Of a stretch of DNA of 64,000 nucleotides, positions 1 to 12,087 are shown piece by piece. The notes below the pieces were generated by a model. It was not told the origin of the DNA, searched no databases, and was given only the letters and a program-made list of their open reading frames with translations. Source of the stretch: Kribbella aluminosa (GTDB taxonomy: Bacteria > Actinomycetota > Actinomycetes > Propionibacteriales > Kribbellaceae); contig NZ_JAGINT010000001.1 of the NCBI RefSeq assembly GCF_017876295.1, positions 868,001 through 932,000 of the forward strand, written 5' to 3'. Position 1 is the stretch's first letter. The number at the start of each line of letters is the position of its first letter. A program made the position numbers and the translations under genes.

Positions 1-1
1 C

Positions 2-227
2 TCGGAGATCCAGCATGCCATCGGCCTGCTGGACCGGTTGCCGGTGAAGCTGCGCGAGATCCTCCGTCTGCGCGTCGTTGCGGGGATGTCAGCCGAGGAG
101 ACCGGCCGGGCACTGGGAATGACACCGGGGGCGGTGAGGGTCGCACAGCATCGGGCGTTGATCGCGCTCAGGGGGTTTGTGGGGCATGAAACACAGCTGG
201 AACGAGGAAGAGCAGGGGAGGGGCATC

Positions 228-235
<8 letters not shown>
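2..235 (+). CDS. sigD: ECF sigma factor, SigD type (3' end only)
   Basis: The gene enters from outside the window, so only the last 77 residues are visible. They hold sigma region 4: a helix-turn-helix around the stretch [19 protein letters not shown], followed by the usual basic RALIALR helix that contacts the -35 element. The last ~20 residues are Gly/Glu/Arg rich. Identification as SigD rests on context: the next gene looks like the SigD anti-sigma factor RsdA, and guaB and guaB3 follow, the order known around sigD in Mycobacterium tuberculosis. The stop codon lies inside the start region of the next gene (8-base overlap), which suggests translational coupling of sigma and anti-sigma factor. 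Confidence 0.8.
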
Positions 236-3384
<3,149 letters not shown>

Positions 3385-3416
3385 CCGCCCGACTGCCTGA
3401 CCGAAGGAATCACCAG

Positions 3417-4523
3417 ATGACCGAGATCGAGATCGGCCGTGCCAAGCGGGGGCGGCAGGCGTACGCGTTCGACGACATTGCGATCGTGCCGTCGCGGCGG
3501 ACGCGGGATCCTGAGGAGGTTTCGGTCGCCTGGCAGATCGACGCGTACCGGTTCGAGCTGCCGATCCTGGCGGCGCCGATGGACTCGGTGATGTCGCCGC
3601 GGACCGCGATCGCGATCGGGAAGGCCGGCGGGCTCGGCGTCCTCAACCTCGAGGGGCTGTGGACGCGCTACGAGGACCCGTCGGACCTGCTCGCCGAGAT
3701 CACCGAGCTGGACGCGCAGCAGGCGACGCACCGGCTGCAGGAGATCTACTCGGCGCCGATCAAGCCCGAGCTGATCTCGCAGCGCGTGCAGGAGATCCGC
3801 GCCTCGGGGGTGACCGTGGCGGGAGCGCTGTCGCCGCAGCGCACCAAGCAGTTCGCGAAGCATGTCGTGGACGCGGGCGTCGACCTGTTCGTCATCCGCG
3901 GTACGACGGTGTCCGCCGAGCACGTGTCCGGCCAGGCGGAGCCGCTGAACCTGAAGCAGTTCATCTACGATCTCGACGTCCCGGTGATCGTCGGTGGCTG
4001 CGCGACCCACCAGGCTGCGCTGCACCTGATGCGCACCGGTGCGGCCGGCGTGCTGGTCGGCTTCGGCGGCGGCGCCGCACACACGACCCGCAAGGTGCTC
4101 GGTGTCGCGGTGCCGATGGCGTCCGCGGTGGCCGACGTGGCGGCGGCGCGGCGGGACTACATGGACGAGTCCGGCGGGCGGTACGTGCACGTCATCGCGG
4201 ACGGTTCGGTCGGGCGCTCCGGTGACGTGGCCAAGGCGATCGCCTGCGGGGCGGACGCGGTGATGGTTGGTTCGCCGCTGGCCCGCGCGAGCGACGCCCC
4301 CGGCGGCGGGTACCACTGGGGCGCCGAGGCCTGGCACCAGGACCTGCCCCGCGGCGAGCGGGTCGAGGTCGGCGTCACCGGCACGATGGAGCAGATCCTG
4401 TTCGGCCCGTCCTGGGTCCCGGACGGCACGATGAACCTGGTCGGCGCCCTCAAGCGCGCCATGGCCACCACGGGCTACACGGAGCTCAAGGAGTTCCAGC
4501 GAGTCGAGGTAGTCGTCGGTTGA
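3417..4523 (+). CDS. guaB3: GuaB3-family IMP dehydrogenase-related protein
   Basis: A 368-residue paralogue of IMP dehydrogenase without CBS domains, starting MTEIEIGRAKRGRQAYAFDDI. Such proteins follow guaB in many actinobacteria, where they are annotated as IMPDH-related or GuaB3. The segment GVAVPMASAVADVAAARRDY replaces the usual IMPDH Cys loop: there is no Cys in the position of the nucleophile, so IMPDH activity is doubtful. GDVAKAIACGADAVMVGSPLA is the second phosphate-binding segment. GAAGGAAT precedes the ATG at good distance. The stop codon overlaps the TTG start of the next gene. Role in the cell not established from sequence. Confidence 0.9.
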   Translation: MTEIEIGRAKRGRQAYAFDDIAIVPSRRTRDPEEVSVAWQIDAYRFELPILAAPMDSVMSPRTAIAIGKAGGLGVLNLEGLWTRYEDPSDLLAEITELDAQQATHRLQEIYSAPIKPELISQRVQEIRASGVTVAGALSPQRTKQFAKHVVDAGVDLFVIRGTTVSAEHVSGQAEPLNLKQFIYDLDVPVIVGGCATHQAALHLMRTGAAGVLVGFGGGAAHTTRKVLGVAVPMASAVADVAAARRDYMDESGGRYVHVIADGSVGRSGDVAKAIACGADAVMVGSPLARASDAPGGGYHWGAEAWHQDLPRGERVEVGVTGTMEQILFGPSWVPDGTMNLVGALKRAMATTGYTELKEFQRVEVVVG

Positions 4524-5236
4524 GTGAGGGCGTACTGCTCCTGCACGGTTCGAGCGGTACGCCGGACCTTGAGCGTGCTCGCCTGCTCGAGGCCGAGGGG
4601 TACGACGTGGTCGTGCCGCAGTGGCCGGTGACGTACGAGGTGCCGCTGGAGTCGTTCCCGCTGGACGAGTTGGCGCACCACGATCGGCTGATCGTGATGG
4701 GCAGCTCGTGGGGTGCGGAGGCGGCGCTGCTGCTCGGTGCACTCGACGAGCGGGTCGAGTCGGTGATCGCGTTCGCCCCGAGCGCGTACGTCTGGGGCCG
4801 GAACGTGGCCGACGGCAGCCAACGGTCCGCATGGACGTGGCGGGGCGAGCCGCTGCCGTTCGTGCCGTTCGACCGGGACTGGCAGCCCGGCACCGACCCG
4901 CCGAGCTTCACCGGGCTGTACCGGCAGAGCCTGCGGGTTGCGACGGAGCAGATGCGGATCCCCGTGGAGCGGATCCGCGGCGAGGTCCTGCTGGTTGCCG
5001 GTGGCGACGACCAGGTGTGGCCCGCGGTCGAGTTCGCGGACGAGATCGTCCGGCGGCGCGGCGACCGCCCGACCCACGTCGTCACGGTCGCCGCGGCCGG
5101 GCATCGCGCCGTACTGCCGGGCGAGGAGCCGAAGACCGCCGGGCAGCGGATGGCACGCGGTGGGGTGGAGGCCGCGGACCGGGAACTCGGCGCACTGGCC
5201 TGGGCGGAGGTGCTGCGGGTGCTTGCCGGGAGCTGA
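4520..5236 (+). CDS. small alpha/beta hydrolase, dienelactone-hydrolase/BAAT type
   Basis: Predicted cytoplasmic alpha/beta hydrolase of 238 residues. It opens with GVLLLHGSSG, the oxyanion-loop region. The nucleophile elbow is GSSWG with Ser63; candidate acid is Asp163 or Asp164 in GGDDQVW and the base is His195 in AAAGHRA, so a complete triad is present. The last third resembles the C-terminal domain of acyl-CoA thioesterases of the BAAT family. The TTG start overlaps the guaB3 stop (TTGA), arguing that it is translated with guaB3. Substrate unknown; membership in a purine operon does not suggest one. Confidence 0.8.
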   Translation: MSEGVLLLHGSSGTPDLERARLLEAEGYDVVVPQWPVTYEVPLESFPLDELAHHDRLIVMGSSWGAEAALLLGALDERVESVIAFAPSAYVWGRNVADGSQRSAWTWRGEPLPFVPFDRDWQPGTDPPSFTGLYRQSLRVATEQMRIPVERIRGEVLLVAGGDDQVWPAVEFADEIVRRRGDRPTHVVTVAAAGHRAVLPGEEPKTAGQRMARGGVEAADRELGALAWAEVLRVLAGS

Positions 5237-5345
5237 CGGGCCGGCCTGGGCGGACTGGGTGCTCGCCGCGAGGCGAGAAGTGCCCGCATGCTGGGCGACT
5301 TGCTGGTGGCGCTCGCGGTTTTGTGGGTTCTGGAAGGATTGCGGC

Positions 5346-5744
5346 ATGGGATGGTTCAGCCGACGAAGCAGCCAGGACACGGACAACGTTGCCCTTGCCG
5401 TAGGGCGGGCGCGGCTGTCCCCGGACGATGTCGACCAGGTGCGGTTCCTGATCACCACGAAGAAGCTGGTGAACGCGGTCAAGCTGGTCCGTGAGCGGAC
5501 CGGTCTCGGACTGGTGCACGCGAAGGAGCTGGTGGACGAGATCCGGCTCGGGCGGTACGTGCCGCCGACGACCGGGACCCCGGTGGTCCGCCGCCCGAAC
5601 ACCAACCTCGCCGAACGCGCCCGCGCCCTGAAGGCGGCCGGCGAACTCCACCAGGCGACCGCCCTGGTGGTCTCCGAGACCGGCATGACCGAAGCCGAAG
5701 CCGGCCTGTTCGTCGGCGTCCTCCGCGCCGAGCCCACCGACTAG
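5346..5744 (+). CDS. protein with ribosomal L7/L12-like C-terminal domain
   Basis: A 132-residue protein starting MGWFSRRSSQDTDN. Residues 30-65 (LITTKKLVNAVKLVRERTG then LGLVHAKELVDEI) match the C-terminal domain of ribosomal protein L7/L12, the part that contacts translation factors. There is no L7/L12 N-terminal dimerisation domain, so it is not the ribosomal stalk protein. GGAAGGA lies 10 bases before the ATG. Such stand-alone L7/L12-C proteins are common and uncharacterised in actinobacteria. It follows the hydrolase gene after 109 bases with no visible terminator between. Confidence 0.8.
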   Translation: MGWFSRRSSQDTDNVALAVGRARLSPDDVDQVRFLITTKKLVNAVKLVRERTGLGLVHAKELVDEIRLGRYVPPTTGTPVVRRPNTNLAERARALKAAGELHQATALVVSETGMTEAEAGLFVGVLRAEPTD

Positions 5745-5770
5745 GCCCTGTCTGGTAATCCAGACAGGAC

Positions 5771-6679
5771 CTAACCCTTCACGTACGACGCCTTCTCCGC
5801 GACCCTGCCGTCCCGCAGGCGCAGTACGTCGACGCCGCGGACGTGCCCGCGGGCACCGGAAGGCTCGGCCCACGAGTACCGCCACCGGACCACGGCCCGA
5901 TCGCCGAGCACCACGGTTTCCTCGGCGTCGAAGCGCGGCTCGGCGGTAACCGCGAACAGCTTGGCCCACTCCGCCCGTACGGCGTCCGCGCCCTCGAAGC
6001 GCCCGCCATCCGGGGCGGGTGACGTGGACTCGAACACGACGTCATCGGTGACGAGCGACATCACCGTGTCCAGGTCCCCCGCGCCGAACGCACTCCCGAA
6101 CCGCTCGACCACGGACAGCGCCGGAGTCCACCGCGGATCGCGCCCAAAGGCCGCGAGCAACCTGTCGGCCGGATCGGTGAATCCCGCGAGATGCCCGCCG
6201 ATCATCCCGCCGGACCGGTAGAGCTCCTCCCGATCGGCGAACCACGCCCCGACTTCCGCCACGAGCTCCGCGTCGAGCCGCGGCGGTACGCCGATCGCGA
6301 CGGCGAGGTCCCACCCGTGGATCAGGTGATCCGCCGCGAGCTGCCGCAGGTACTCCCGCGGATCCTCGTCGCCGTACGACAGGTGCACCTTGTCGATCGA
6401 CCAGGTCGCCGCGACCTCCGCCTCCCGGGCCGCGGCCGACGCCGCGGCGGCCGGATCCTCCCCGAGCAGATCGCCGTCGAGGCCGTCCCCGACCTCGGCG
6501 ATCGTCTTGCCCGCCATCAGCGGCGGCGTCCAGCGCTCCTCGCCGACGACGTGGTTCACCAGCGCCCGGACGTCCCAGTCCGGGCACGGCGTCGGCGCCG
6601 GCCACCGATCGGCCGCCACCCCTGAGACCAGTTCCGCGAAGTTCGCGACCGCGCGGTTGTGCAACTCCACGACATCCAT
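5771..6679 (-). CDS. DinB/mycothiol-dependent isomerase-like domain fused to SnoaL-like domain
   Basis: A two-domain protein of 302 residues. Residues 1-195 form a four-helix DinB-type domain of the TIGR03086/maleylpyruvate isomerase group: the start VELHNRAVANFAELV, PTPCPDWDVRALVNHVVG, and the late HLIHGWDLA carry the typical metal-binding His positions. Residues 200-302 are an NTF2/SnoaL-like fold (VVERFGSAFGAGDLDTVMSL, then VFESTSPAPDGGRFEGADAVR), which usually binds a small hydrophobic ligand. The fusion is seen in other actinobacteria as far as I recall. Possible role in mycothiol-dependent conversion of an unknown small molecule; substrate cannot be read from the sequence. Confidence 0.85.
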   Translation of the reverse strand: MDVVELHNRAVANFAELVSGVAADRWPAPTPCPDWDVRALVNHVVGEERWTPPLMAGKTIAEVGDGLDGDLLGEDPAAAASAAAREAEVAATWSIDKVHLSYGDEDPREYLRQLAADHLIHGWDLAVAIGVPPRLDAELVAEVGAWFADREELYRSGGMIGGHLAGFTDPADRLLAAFGRDPRWTPALSVVERFGSAFGAGDLDTVMSLVTDDVVFESTSPAPDGGRFEGADAVRAEWAKLFAVTAEPRFDAEETVVLGDRAVVRWRYSWAEPSGARGHVRGVDVLRLRDGRVAEKASYVKG

Positions 6680-6739
6680 GTCCGTACCCCCAGCGTCAGC
6701 GTCCGCCGCGCGACACAGCGCGTCAAGCAGCGGGACCTG

Positions 6740-8188
6740 TCAACGGCCGAGCTGGAGTTGTTCCGCGGCCTCGTGGGCGTGGTGCGACGCGGCCACGTCA
6801 CCGGTCGCGGCGAGCAGGTTGCCGTGGTGCCGGTAGCAGGCGCCGGCCAGGTCCTTCATCGTCTCGTTGTCGTCGGCGTACGGGATCAGCGCGGTCGCGA
6901 CCTCCGCGCACCAGCCGCCGAGGTCGAGCGCGATCTCGGTCCGGCCGGCCTGGAAGTACGCCTCGGAGATGTCCAGCAGCAGCTGCGCCCAGATCGGTAC
7001 GTACGTCGCGGTCTGGAACCGCATCCGGTGGGACTCGCGCTCCGACGAGACCGCGAACAGGTAGTGCGCTTCCAGACCGAGCGTCAGCGCGGCGTCCCCG
7101 TCCTGCGTCAGCAACGGCTGCACGAGCTCGGCGAGCTCGGTCGCGCGGAGCGCCGCCGACTCCGGGTCCGTCCGGCCCGACACGGTCGCCAGCGTCATCC
7201 CGGGCGCGGGCTCGCTCAGCGCCACCAGCCGGTGGTACTGCTCGAACGGCCCGAGTTTGAGCTCCGCGTTCTCCAGCGCGGCAACCAGCGTCAACGGCAG
7301 CCCGCGGTCGAGCTCCTCGACCACCCGGGTCGCCGTCTCGGGGTCGGTGTCGTACGCCGTCCGCAGGCACGCCTCACCCTCCAGGCGGCCGACGCTGCCG
7401 AGGTGCTTGCCCTTGCGAACCAGGGCCGCGACCAGGGTGCGCATGTCCGTCGTCGACTCCGAGTCGGCGAGCGTGTCGGCCGTGGTCAGCCCGATCTCGT
7501 CCGCCTCGAGCGCGAGATCCATCCGCCCCTCGGCGGCGTGGACATCGGCGGACACGGCGGTCGCCGTACACAGGTAGCGGGCGTACGACAGCGACTGCGG
7601 GCTCTCGTTGATCTGGTCCGCGAGCTGCAGGAACAGCTGCGTCGCGGCGTCCGCGGACGCGACCGCCAGCGCGGGGTCGCCGTACCGTCGCAGGATCAGC
7701 GCGTTCATCGCCAGTACGCGGGCGAAGTCCGGCTGATGCTTCAGCCCGTCCTCGCCGCCGACCAGCCGGCCGTACGCGATCACCGCCCCGTCGATCTCCA
7801 GTACGGCGGTTGCTCCGTGACCGCGGTGCGCCTGCGTCATCGCGCGCCGGGCGCGGACGTCCGCGAGGAAGCAGGTGGCGTCGAGGACGCCCGCGTCCTG
7901 GAGCTCGGTGTACCCGAGTTGCGCCTCGTGCAGCGCGGTCAGTGCCTCCTCGTGCCGGCCGGAGGCGTTGAGCGAGCCGGCCAGCTCGTACTGCGTCGCG
8001 GCCATCAGGTGCTTGGCCTCGTAGTGGTTCGGGCGCGCCTCGGCGCGTTCCCTCGCCAGCTCGATGACCCGCTGCTGGTACGGTCCGGCCTCGTCGGCCC
8101 GGCCTTCCTCGATCAGCACCTGGGCTGTCTGCAGCGCCTCACTGAGCTCGTCCTCAGGAGGCGTCCAGAGCCCCCCGCTGTCCACCAT
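6740..8188 (-). CDS. helical TPR-like protein of unknown function
   Basis: A 482-residue soluble protein, nearly all helix, with degenerate tetratricopeptide-like pairs. Examples are ALQTAQVLIEEGRADEAGPY near the N-terminus, ELAGSLNASGRHEEALTALHE, and GACYRHHGNLLAATGDVAA at the C-terminus. No signal peptide, membrane segment or catalytic motif. I chose the ATG at 8188 (MVDSGGLWTPPEDEL) because AAGGGGTGGA precedes it; an upstream GTG at 8209 would add seven residues but lacks a ribosome binding site. It is transcribed away from the dehydrogenase gene at 8281. Probably a scaffold or regulatory protein; no specific function can be assigned. Confidence 0.75.
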   Translation of the reverse strand: MVDSGGLWTPPEDELSEALQTAQVLIEEGRADEAGPYQQRVIELARERAEARPNHYEAKHLMAATQYELAGSLNASGRHEEALTALHEAQLGYTELQDAGVLDATCFLADVRARRAMTQAHRGHGATAVLEIDGAVIAYGRLVGGEDGLKHQPDFARVLAMNALILRRYGDPALAVASADAATQLFLQLADQINESPQSLSYARYLCTATAVSADVHAAEGRMDLALEADEIGLTTADTLADSESTTDMRTLVAALVRKGKHLGSVGRLEGEACLRTAYDTDPETATRVVEELDRGLPLTLVAALENAELKLGPFEQYHRLVALSEPAPGMTLATVSGRTDPESAALRATELAELVQPLLTQDGDAALTLGLEAHYLFAVSSERESHRMRFQTATYVPIWAQLLLDISEAYFQAGRTEIALDLGGWCAEVATALIPYADDNETMKDLAGACYRHHGNLLAATGDVAASHHAHEAAEQLQLGR

Positions 8189-8280
8189 CTGTACGTTCCA
8201 CCCCTTCACCGGTTTCAGCGGATCAGCTTAACCATTCTCTGATACTGACAGTCCCTATTACCGACAGGTAGCCTTCAGTT

Positions 8281-9873
8281 ATGAGTGAGCAGACGTCGAT
8301 TCCAGCAGATCCGGAGCTCGATCCGACCGCGTCGTACGCGACCGACCAGTCGGTCATCCGCCGGTTGTCCGGGCTGCTGCGCGCGACGGCCGGCACCAGG
8401 ACGTCGTACGCGCCCGCGACCGGGCAGCCGATCGCGGACCTGCCGGTGTCGAGTGCGGACGACGTGGTGGCCGCGGTCCGGGTCGCGCGGAAGACCCAGC
8501 AGACCTGGCGCCGGGTGCCGCTCGCCGAGCGCGCCGCGATCCTGCTGCGGTACCACGACCTGGTCCTCGACCACCGGCACGAGCTGGTCGACCTGATCAT
8601 CCGCGAGTCCGGCAAGGCCCGGAAGCAGGCGTTCGAGGAGCTCGCGCACGTCGCGCTGACCGCGCGGTACTACGGCCGCAAGGCGTTCGAGCTGCTCGAG
8701 CCGCAGCGCAAGCTCGGGATCTTCCCGGTGCTCACCCGCGCCGAGGAACGGTTCGTCCCGAAGGGCGTCGTCGGCATCATCTCGCCGTGGAACTACCCGC
8801 TGACGATGGCGATCTCCGACGGCCTGCCGGCGATCCTGGCCGGCAACACGATCGTCCACAAACCGGACAGCCAGACCCCGCTGACCGCGCTGCGCGGCAT
8901 CGAGCTGCTGTACGAGGCCGGCCTGCCGCGCGAGGCCTGGCTCGCGGTGAACGGCGACGGCCCGACCGTCGGCGGCGCGCTGATCCAGAACGCCGACTAC
9001 ATCTGCTTCACCGGCTCGACCAAGACGGGCCGGCTGGTCGCGCAGCAGTGCGGTGAGCGGCTGATCGGCTGCAGCCTCGAGCTCGGCGGCAAGAACCCGA
9101 TGCTGGTACTGCGGGACGCCGACATCAACCGCGCCGCCGAGGGCGCCGTCCGCGCGTGCTTCGCGAACGCCGGCCAGCTCTGCGTCTCGATGGAACGCCT
9201 GTACGTCGCCGACCAGGTGTACGACGCGTTCGTGACCGCGTTCGTCGACCGGGTGAAGAACCTCAAGCTCTCGGCCGGCACCGGCTGGGACGTCGACATG
9301 GGCTCGCTGATCTCGAAGGCGCAGCTCGAGACCGTCACCCGGCACGTCGAGGACGCCCGCTCCCGAGGGGCGACCGTGCTGGCCGGCGGGAAGCCGCGCC
9401 CCGACATCGGCTCGCTGTTCTACGAGCCGACCGTGCTGTCCGGGGTGACGCCCGCGATGGAGTGCTTCGACAACGAGACCTTCGGGCCGGTCGTCTCGAT
9501 CTACCGGTTCTCCGACGAGTCCGAGGCGATCCAGCGCGCGAACGAGGGCGAGTACGGCCTGAACGCGAGCGTCTGGACCCGGGACGGCCGCCGCGGCCGC
9601 GCGGTCGCCGCGCAGCTGATGGCCGGCACCGTGAACGTCAACGAGGGGTACGGCGCGACGTTCGGCTCGATCGACACCCCGATGGGCGGCATGCGCTCCT
9701 CCGGCCTCGGCCGCAGGCAGGGCGTCGAGGGCATCCGCCGGTACGTCGAACCGCAGTCGATCGCCACCCAGCGGCTGATCCCGATCGCGGCGTCGCACGG
9801 GATCTCCGACGAGAAGTTCGCCGAGCTGATGACCGGCGCACTCCGGGTCCTCAAGAAGATCGGCCGACCGTGA
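8281..9873 (+). CDS. gabD2: succinate-semialdehyde dehydrogenase, GabD2 type
   Basis: NAD(P)+-dependent aldehyde dehydrogenase of 530 residues, closest in layout to the mycobacterial GabD2 group that oxidises succinic semialdehyde to succinate in the 4-aminobutyrate route. Conserved motifs: GIISPWNYPL for cofactor binding, FTGSTKTGR, the general base Glu267 in LELGGKNP, and the catalytic Cys301 in NAGQLCVSMER; then ETFGPVVSIYRF. Only a weak AGGTAG precedes the ATG, so start use may be inefficient or leaderless. The stop overlaps the GTG of the GMC oxidoreductase (GTGA), so the two are probably made together. Exact aldehyde is inference. Confidence 0.9.
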   Translation: MSEQTSIPADPELDPTASYATDQSVIRRLSGLLRATAGTRTSYAPATGQPIADLPVSSADDVVAAVRVARKTQQTWRRVPLAERAAILLRYHDLVLDHRHELVDLIIRESGKARKQAFEELAHVALTARYYGRKAFELLEPQRKLGIFPVLTRAEERFVPKGVVGIISPWNYPLTMAISDGLPAILAGNTIVHKPDSQTPLTALRGIELLYEAGLPREAWLAVNGDGPTVGGALIQNADYICFTGSTKTGRLVAQQCGERLIGCSLELGGKNPMLVLRDADINRAAEGAVRACFANAGQLCVSMERLYVADQVYDAFVTAFVDRVKNLKLSAGTGWDVDMGSLISKAQLETVTRHVEDARSRGATVLAGGKPRPDIGSLFYEPTVLSGVTPAMECFDNETFGPVVSIYRFSDESEAIQRANEGEYGLNASVWTRDGRRGRAVAAQLMAGTVNVNEGYGATFGSIDTPMGGMRSSGLGRRQGVEGIRRYVEPQSIATQRLIPIAASHGISDEKFAELMTGALRVLKKIGRP

Positions 9874-11570
9874 GTTGCGACTACGACGTGCTGATCATCG
9901 GATCGGGGTTCGGCGGGTCGGTGTCGGCGTTGCGGCTGACCGAGAAGGGCTACACGGTCGGCGTGCTGGAGGCGGGCGCCCGGTTCGACGACGCGTCGTA
10001 CGCGAAGAACTCGTGGGACACCAAGCGGTTCCTGTTCGCCCCTCGGCTGGGGATGTACGGCATCCAGCGGATCAGCGCGCTGCGGGACGTGATCATCCTG
10101 TCCGGCGCGGGCGTCGGCGGCGGCAGCCTGGTGTACGCGAACACGCTGTACGAGCCGCTGCCCGCGTTCTACACCGACCGCGCGTGGTCGCACATCACCG
10201 ACTGGAAGGCCGAGCTCGCGCCGTACTACGACCAGGCGAAGCGGATGCTCGGCGTCACGACGTACCCCGGCTTCACGCCCGCCGACAAGGTGATGAAGCA
10301 GGTCGCCGAGGACATGGGCGTGGGGGAGACGTTCCACCCGACGCCGGTCGGCGTGTTCTTCGGCGAGCCCGGCGTCGAGGTCGACGATCCGTACTTCGGC
10401 GGCGCCGGACCGCGGCGTAGCGGCTGTATCGACTGCGGCGAGTGCATGACCGGCTGCCGGCACAACGCGAAGAACACGCTCACGAAGAACTACCTGTACC
10501 TGGCCGAGAAGGCCGGCGCGGAGGTCTACTCGCTGACCACCGTCACGTCGGTCGAGCCGCTCCCGGGCGGCGGGTACGCCGTGGACACCCGCCGTACGTC
10601 GAACAAGAAGTCCACGCGCCGGTTCACCGCTCAGCAGGTGGTGTTCGCCGCGTCGGCGCTCGGTACGGCGAAGCTCCTGCACCGGCTGCGCGACGAGGGC
10701 AAGCTGCCGCGGTTGTCGGACCGGCTCGGCGTGCTGACCCGGACCAACTCCGAATCGTTGCTCGGGGCAATCTCTCGGGAGACCGGCGTCGACTACACCC
10801 GGGGCGTGGCGATCACGTCCTCGTTCCACCCGGACGACATCACGCACATCGAGCCGGTCCGGTACGGGAAGGGCAGCAACGCGATGTCGTTGCTGCAGAC
10901 CGTGCTGACCGACGGCGACGGCGACAAGCCGCGCTGGCGGACCTGGCTGCGCGAGCTCGGGATCCAGCGGAAGAACATCCGCCGGCTGTACGACCTGAAG
11001 CACTGGTCGGAGCGGACCGTGATCGCGCTGGTGATGCAGACCGCGGACAACTCGATCACGACGTACGGCAGGCGCGACCGCCTGGGCCGCTGGAAGCTGA
11101 CCTCCAAGCAGGGCCACGGTGCGCCGAACCCGTCCTGGATCCCGGTCGCGAACGAGGTCGTCCGGCGGATGGCCAAGCTGATGAACGGGACCCCGGGCGG
11201 CACGATCGGCGAGCCGTTCAACGTCCCGATGACCGCGCACTTCATCGGCGGCTGCGCGATCGGGGACTCGGCGGCTTCCGGTGTGGTGGACCCGTACCAC
11301 CGCGTCTACGGGTACGACGGCCTGCACATCGTGGACGGCTCGACGATCTCCGCGAATCTCGGCGTGAACCCGTCGCTGACGATCACCGCCCAGGCCGAGC
11401 GGGCGCTGTCGTTCTGGCCGAACAAGGGCGCTGACGACCCGCGCCCGGTGGTCGGCACGGAGTACCGGCGGATCCAGCCGGTGAAGCCCGAGCATCCCGT
11501 CGTACCGGACGATGCTCCGGGGGCGTTGCGGCTGCCGATCTTTCCGAAGCAGTCTGTGACGGAGCCGTAA
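9870..11570 (+). CDS. GMC-family FAD oxidoreductase, ChoD-like
   Basis: A 566-residue flavoenzyme. The FAD-binding Rossmann motif IIGSGFGGSVSALRL is at residues 8-22, VIILSGAGVGGGSLVYANTL follows, and the C-terminal GMC block MTAHFIGGCAIGD ... NLGVNPSLTITAQAER is intact. A Cys-rich segment, SGCIDCGECMTGCRHNAKNT, sits near residues 188-207 and resembles a ferredoxin-type pattern. It resembles the mycobacterial protein named ChoD (putative cholesterol oxidase), which also lies close to guaB3. Whether the substrate is a sterol is uncertain; that name is disputed in the family. The GTG start overlaps the stop of the dehydrogenase gene, and a strong terminator follows. Confidence 0.85.
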   Translation: MSCDYDVLIIGSGFGGSVSALRLTEKGYTVGVLEAGARFDDASYAKNSWDTKRFLFAPRLGMYGIQRISALRDVIILSGAGVGGGSLVYANTLYEPLPAFYTDRAWSHITDWKAELAPYYDQAKRMLGVTTYPGFTPADKVMKQVAEDMGVGETFHPTPVGVFFGEPGVEVDDPYFGGAGPRRSGCIDCGECMTGCRHNAKNTLTKNYLYLAEKAGAEVYSLTTVTSVEPLPGGGYAVDTRRTSNKKSTRRFTAQQVVFAASALGTAKLLHRLRDEGKLPRLSDRLGVLTRTNSESLLGAISRETGVDYTRGVAITSSFHPDDITHIEPVRYGKGSNAMSLLQTVLTDGDGDKPRWRTWLRELGIQRKNIRRLYDLKHWSERTVIALVMQTADNSITTYGRRDRLGRWKLTSKQGHGAPNPSWIPVANEVVRRMAKLMNGTPGGTIGEPFNVPMTAHFIGGCAIGDSAASGVVDPYHRVYGYDGLHIVDGSTISANLGVNPSLTITAQAERALSFWPNKGADDPRPVVGTEYRRIQPVKPEHPVVPDDAPGALRLPIFPKQSVTEP

Positions 11571-11597
11571 CAGAAGGTCGTTGTTCGAGGCAAATGA

Positions 11598-11631
11598 AAA
11601 AGCCTCAGCAGTAAGTTGCTGAGGCTTTCTT
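11598..11631 (+). terminator. intrinsic terminator after the GMC oxidoreductase
   Basis: Perfect 10-bp stem AGCCTCAGCA (11601-11610) and TGCTGAGGCT (11617-11626) around the loop GTAAGT, flanked by an A-run before and TTCTT after. The A/T flanks on both sides mean it could stop transcription from either direction, including any minus-strand gene at 11701-11916. Confidence 0.9.
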
Positions 11632-11653
11632 AAATGCTCCAGAAAAGGGAGCA

Positions 11654-11697
11654 GGTCCCTCGGGAACGTTTCCGCCCAAATCGTTTCCCGAGGGACC
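11654..11697. repeat. 13-bp perfect inverted repeat
   Basis: GGTCCCTCGGGAA (11654-11666) pairs exactly with TTCCCGAGGGACC (11685-11697) across an 18-base spacer. There is no T-run after either arm, so it is not an obvious intrinsic terminator. It lies between the terminator at 11598-11631 and the stop of the small minus-strand reading frame at 11703, and could form a stable RNA stem at the end of that transcript. Confidence 0.7.
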
Positions 11698-11700
11698 CAC

Positions 11701-11916
11701 TCAAGCCGGGGTGAGGCGCCCGGCGCTTTGGGATCGGATCGCCAGCCATAGCTGGCGACCCGAGCTCTTGGTTACTACCTTACCTCCGATTTCCGCGAGC
11801 TCCAGGCCTTGTGACCACTCTGCGTGCTGACTGTAATGATCAGCTTCAGTTGCTCTTGGTAACCGGGTGGCGGTCTTCCTTGCGGTAACCGCCTCTGCAC
11901 ACATCAACGAGCCCAT
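11701..11916 (-). CDS. possible small protein of unknown function
   Basis: A 71-residue reading frame, MGSLMCAEAVTARKTATRLP at the start and an end rich in Ser/Arg (SGRQLWLAIRSQSAGRLTPA). Codon use is unlike its neighbours: many A/T-ending codons (TTA, AGA, ACT, GAA, CAA, CTA), so it may be recent or not coding at all. No convincing ribosome binding site precedes the ATG. In its favour, no terminated neighbour explains this block and a large stem sits right after the stop. Alternatively the region encodes a structured RNA: CGCCAGC and GCTGGCG (11740-11757) pair within it. I do not recognise a family. Confidence 0.35.
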   Translation of the reverse strand: MGSLMCAEAVTARKTATRLPRATEADHYSQHAEWSQGLELAEIGGKVVTKSSGRQLWLAIRSQSAGRLTPA

Positions 11917-12087
11917 CTACGGGGGGTTACGAGGTTCCACAGAAAAATCCAGAAACTTTCCGGAGAAGTGCGGAGAGTGGCGATGAGGCACTCCGGCCGG
12001 AGGTGTTCCACGTGACGCCCACCGCAGTATCGGAGTCCCCCTCTGACCTACTGTGAAGCCCGACCGTTCTGATGAGGCAGGAGAACT
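11917..12087. other. leader region of bioB
   Basis: Non-coding stretch between the small minus-strand frame and bioB. It begins with CTACGGGGGGTTACGAGG and ends in the bioB ribosome binding site. I searched it by eye for BioQ- or BirA-like palindromes and saw none that is convincing. Confidence 0.5.

Noticed and set aside
5288..5494. Small hydrophobic frame starting MLGDLLVALAVLWVLEGLRH between the hydrolase and L7/L12-like genes
   Set aside because: Its end lies in the L7/L12-like gene in another frame and turns into Gln/Pro-rich nonsense; ribosome binding site is poor.
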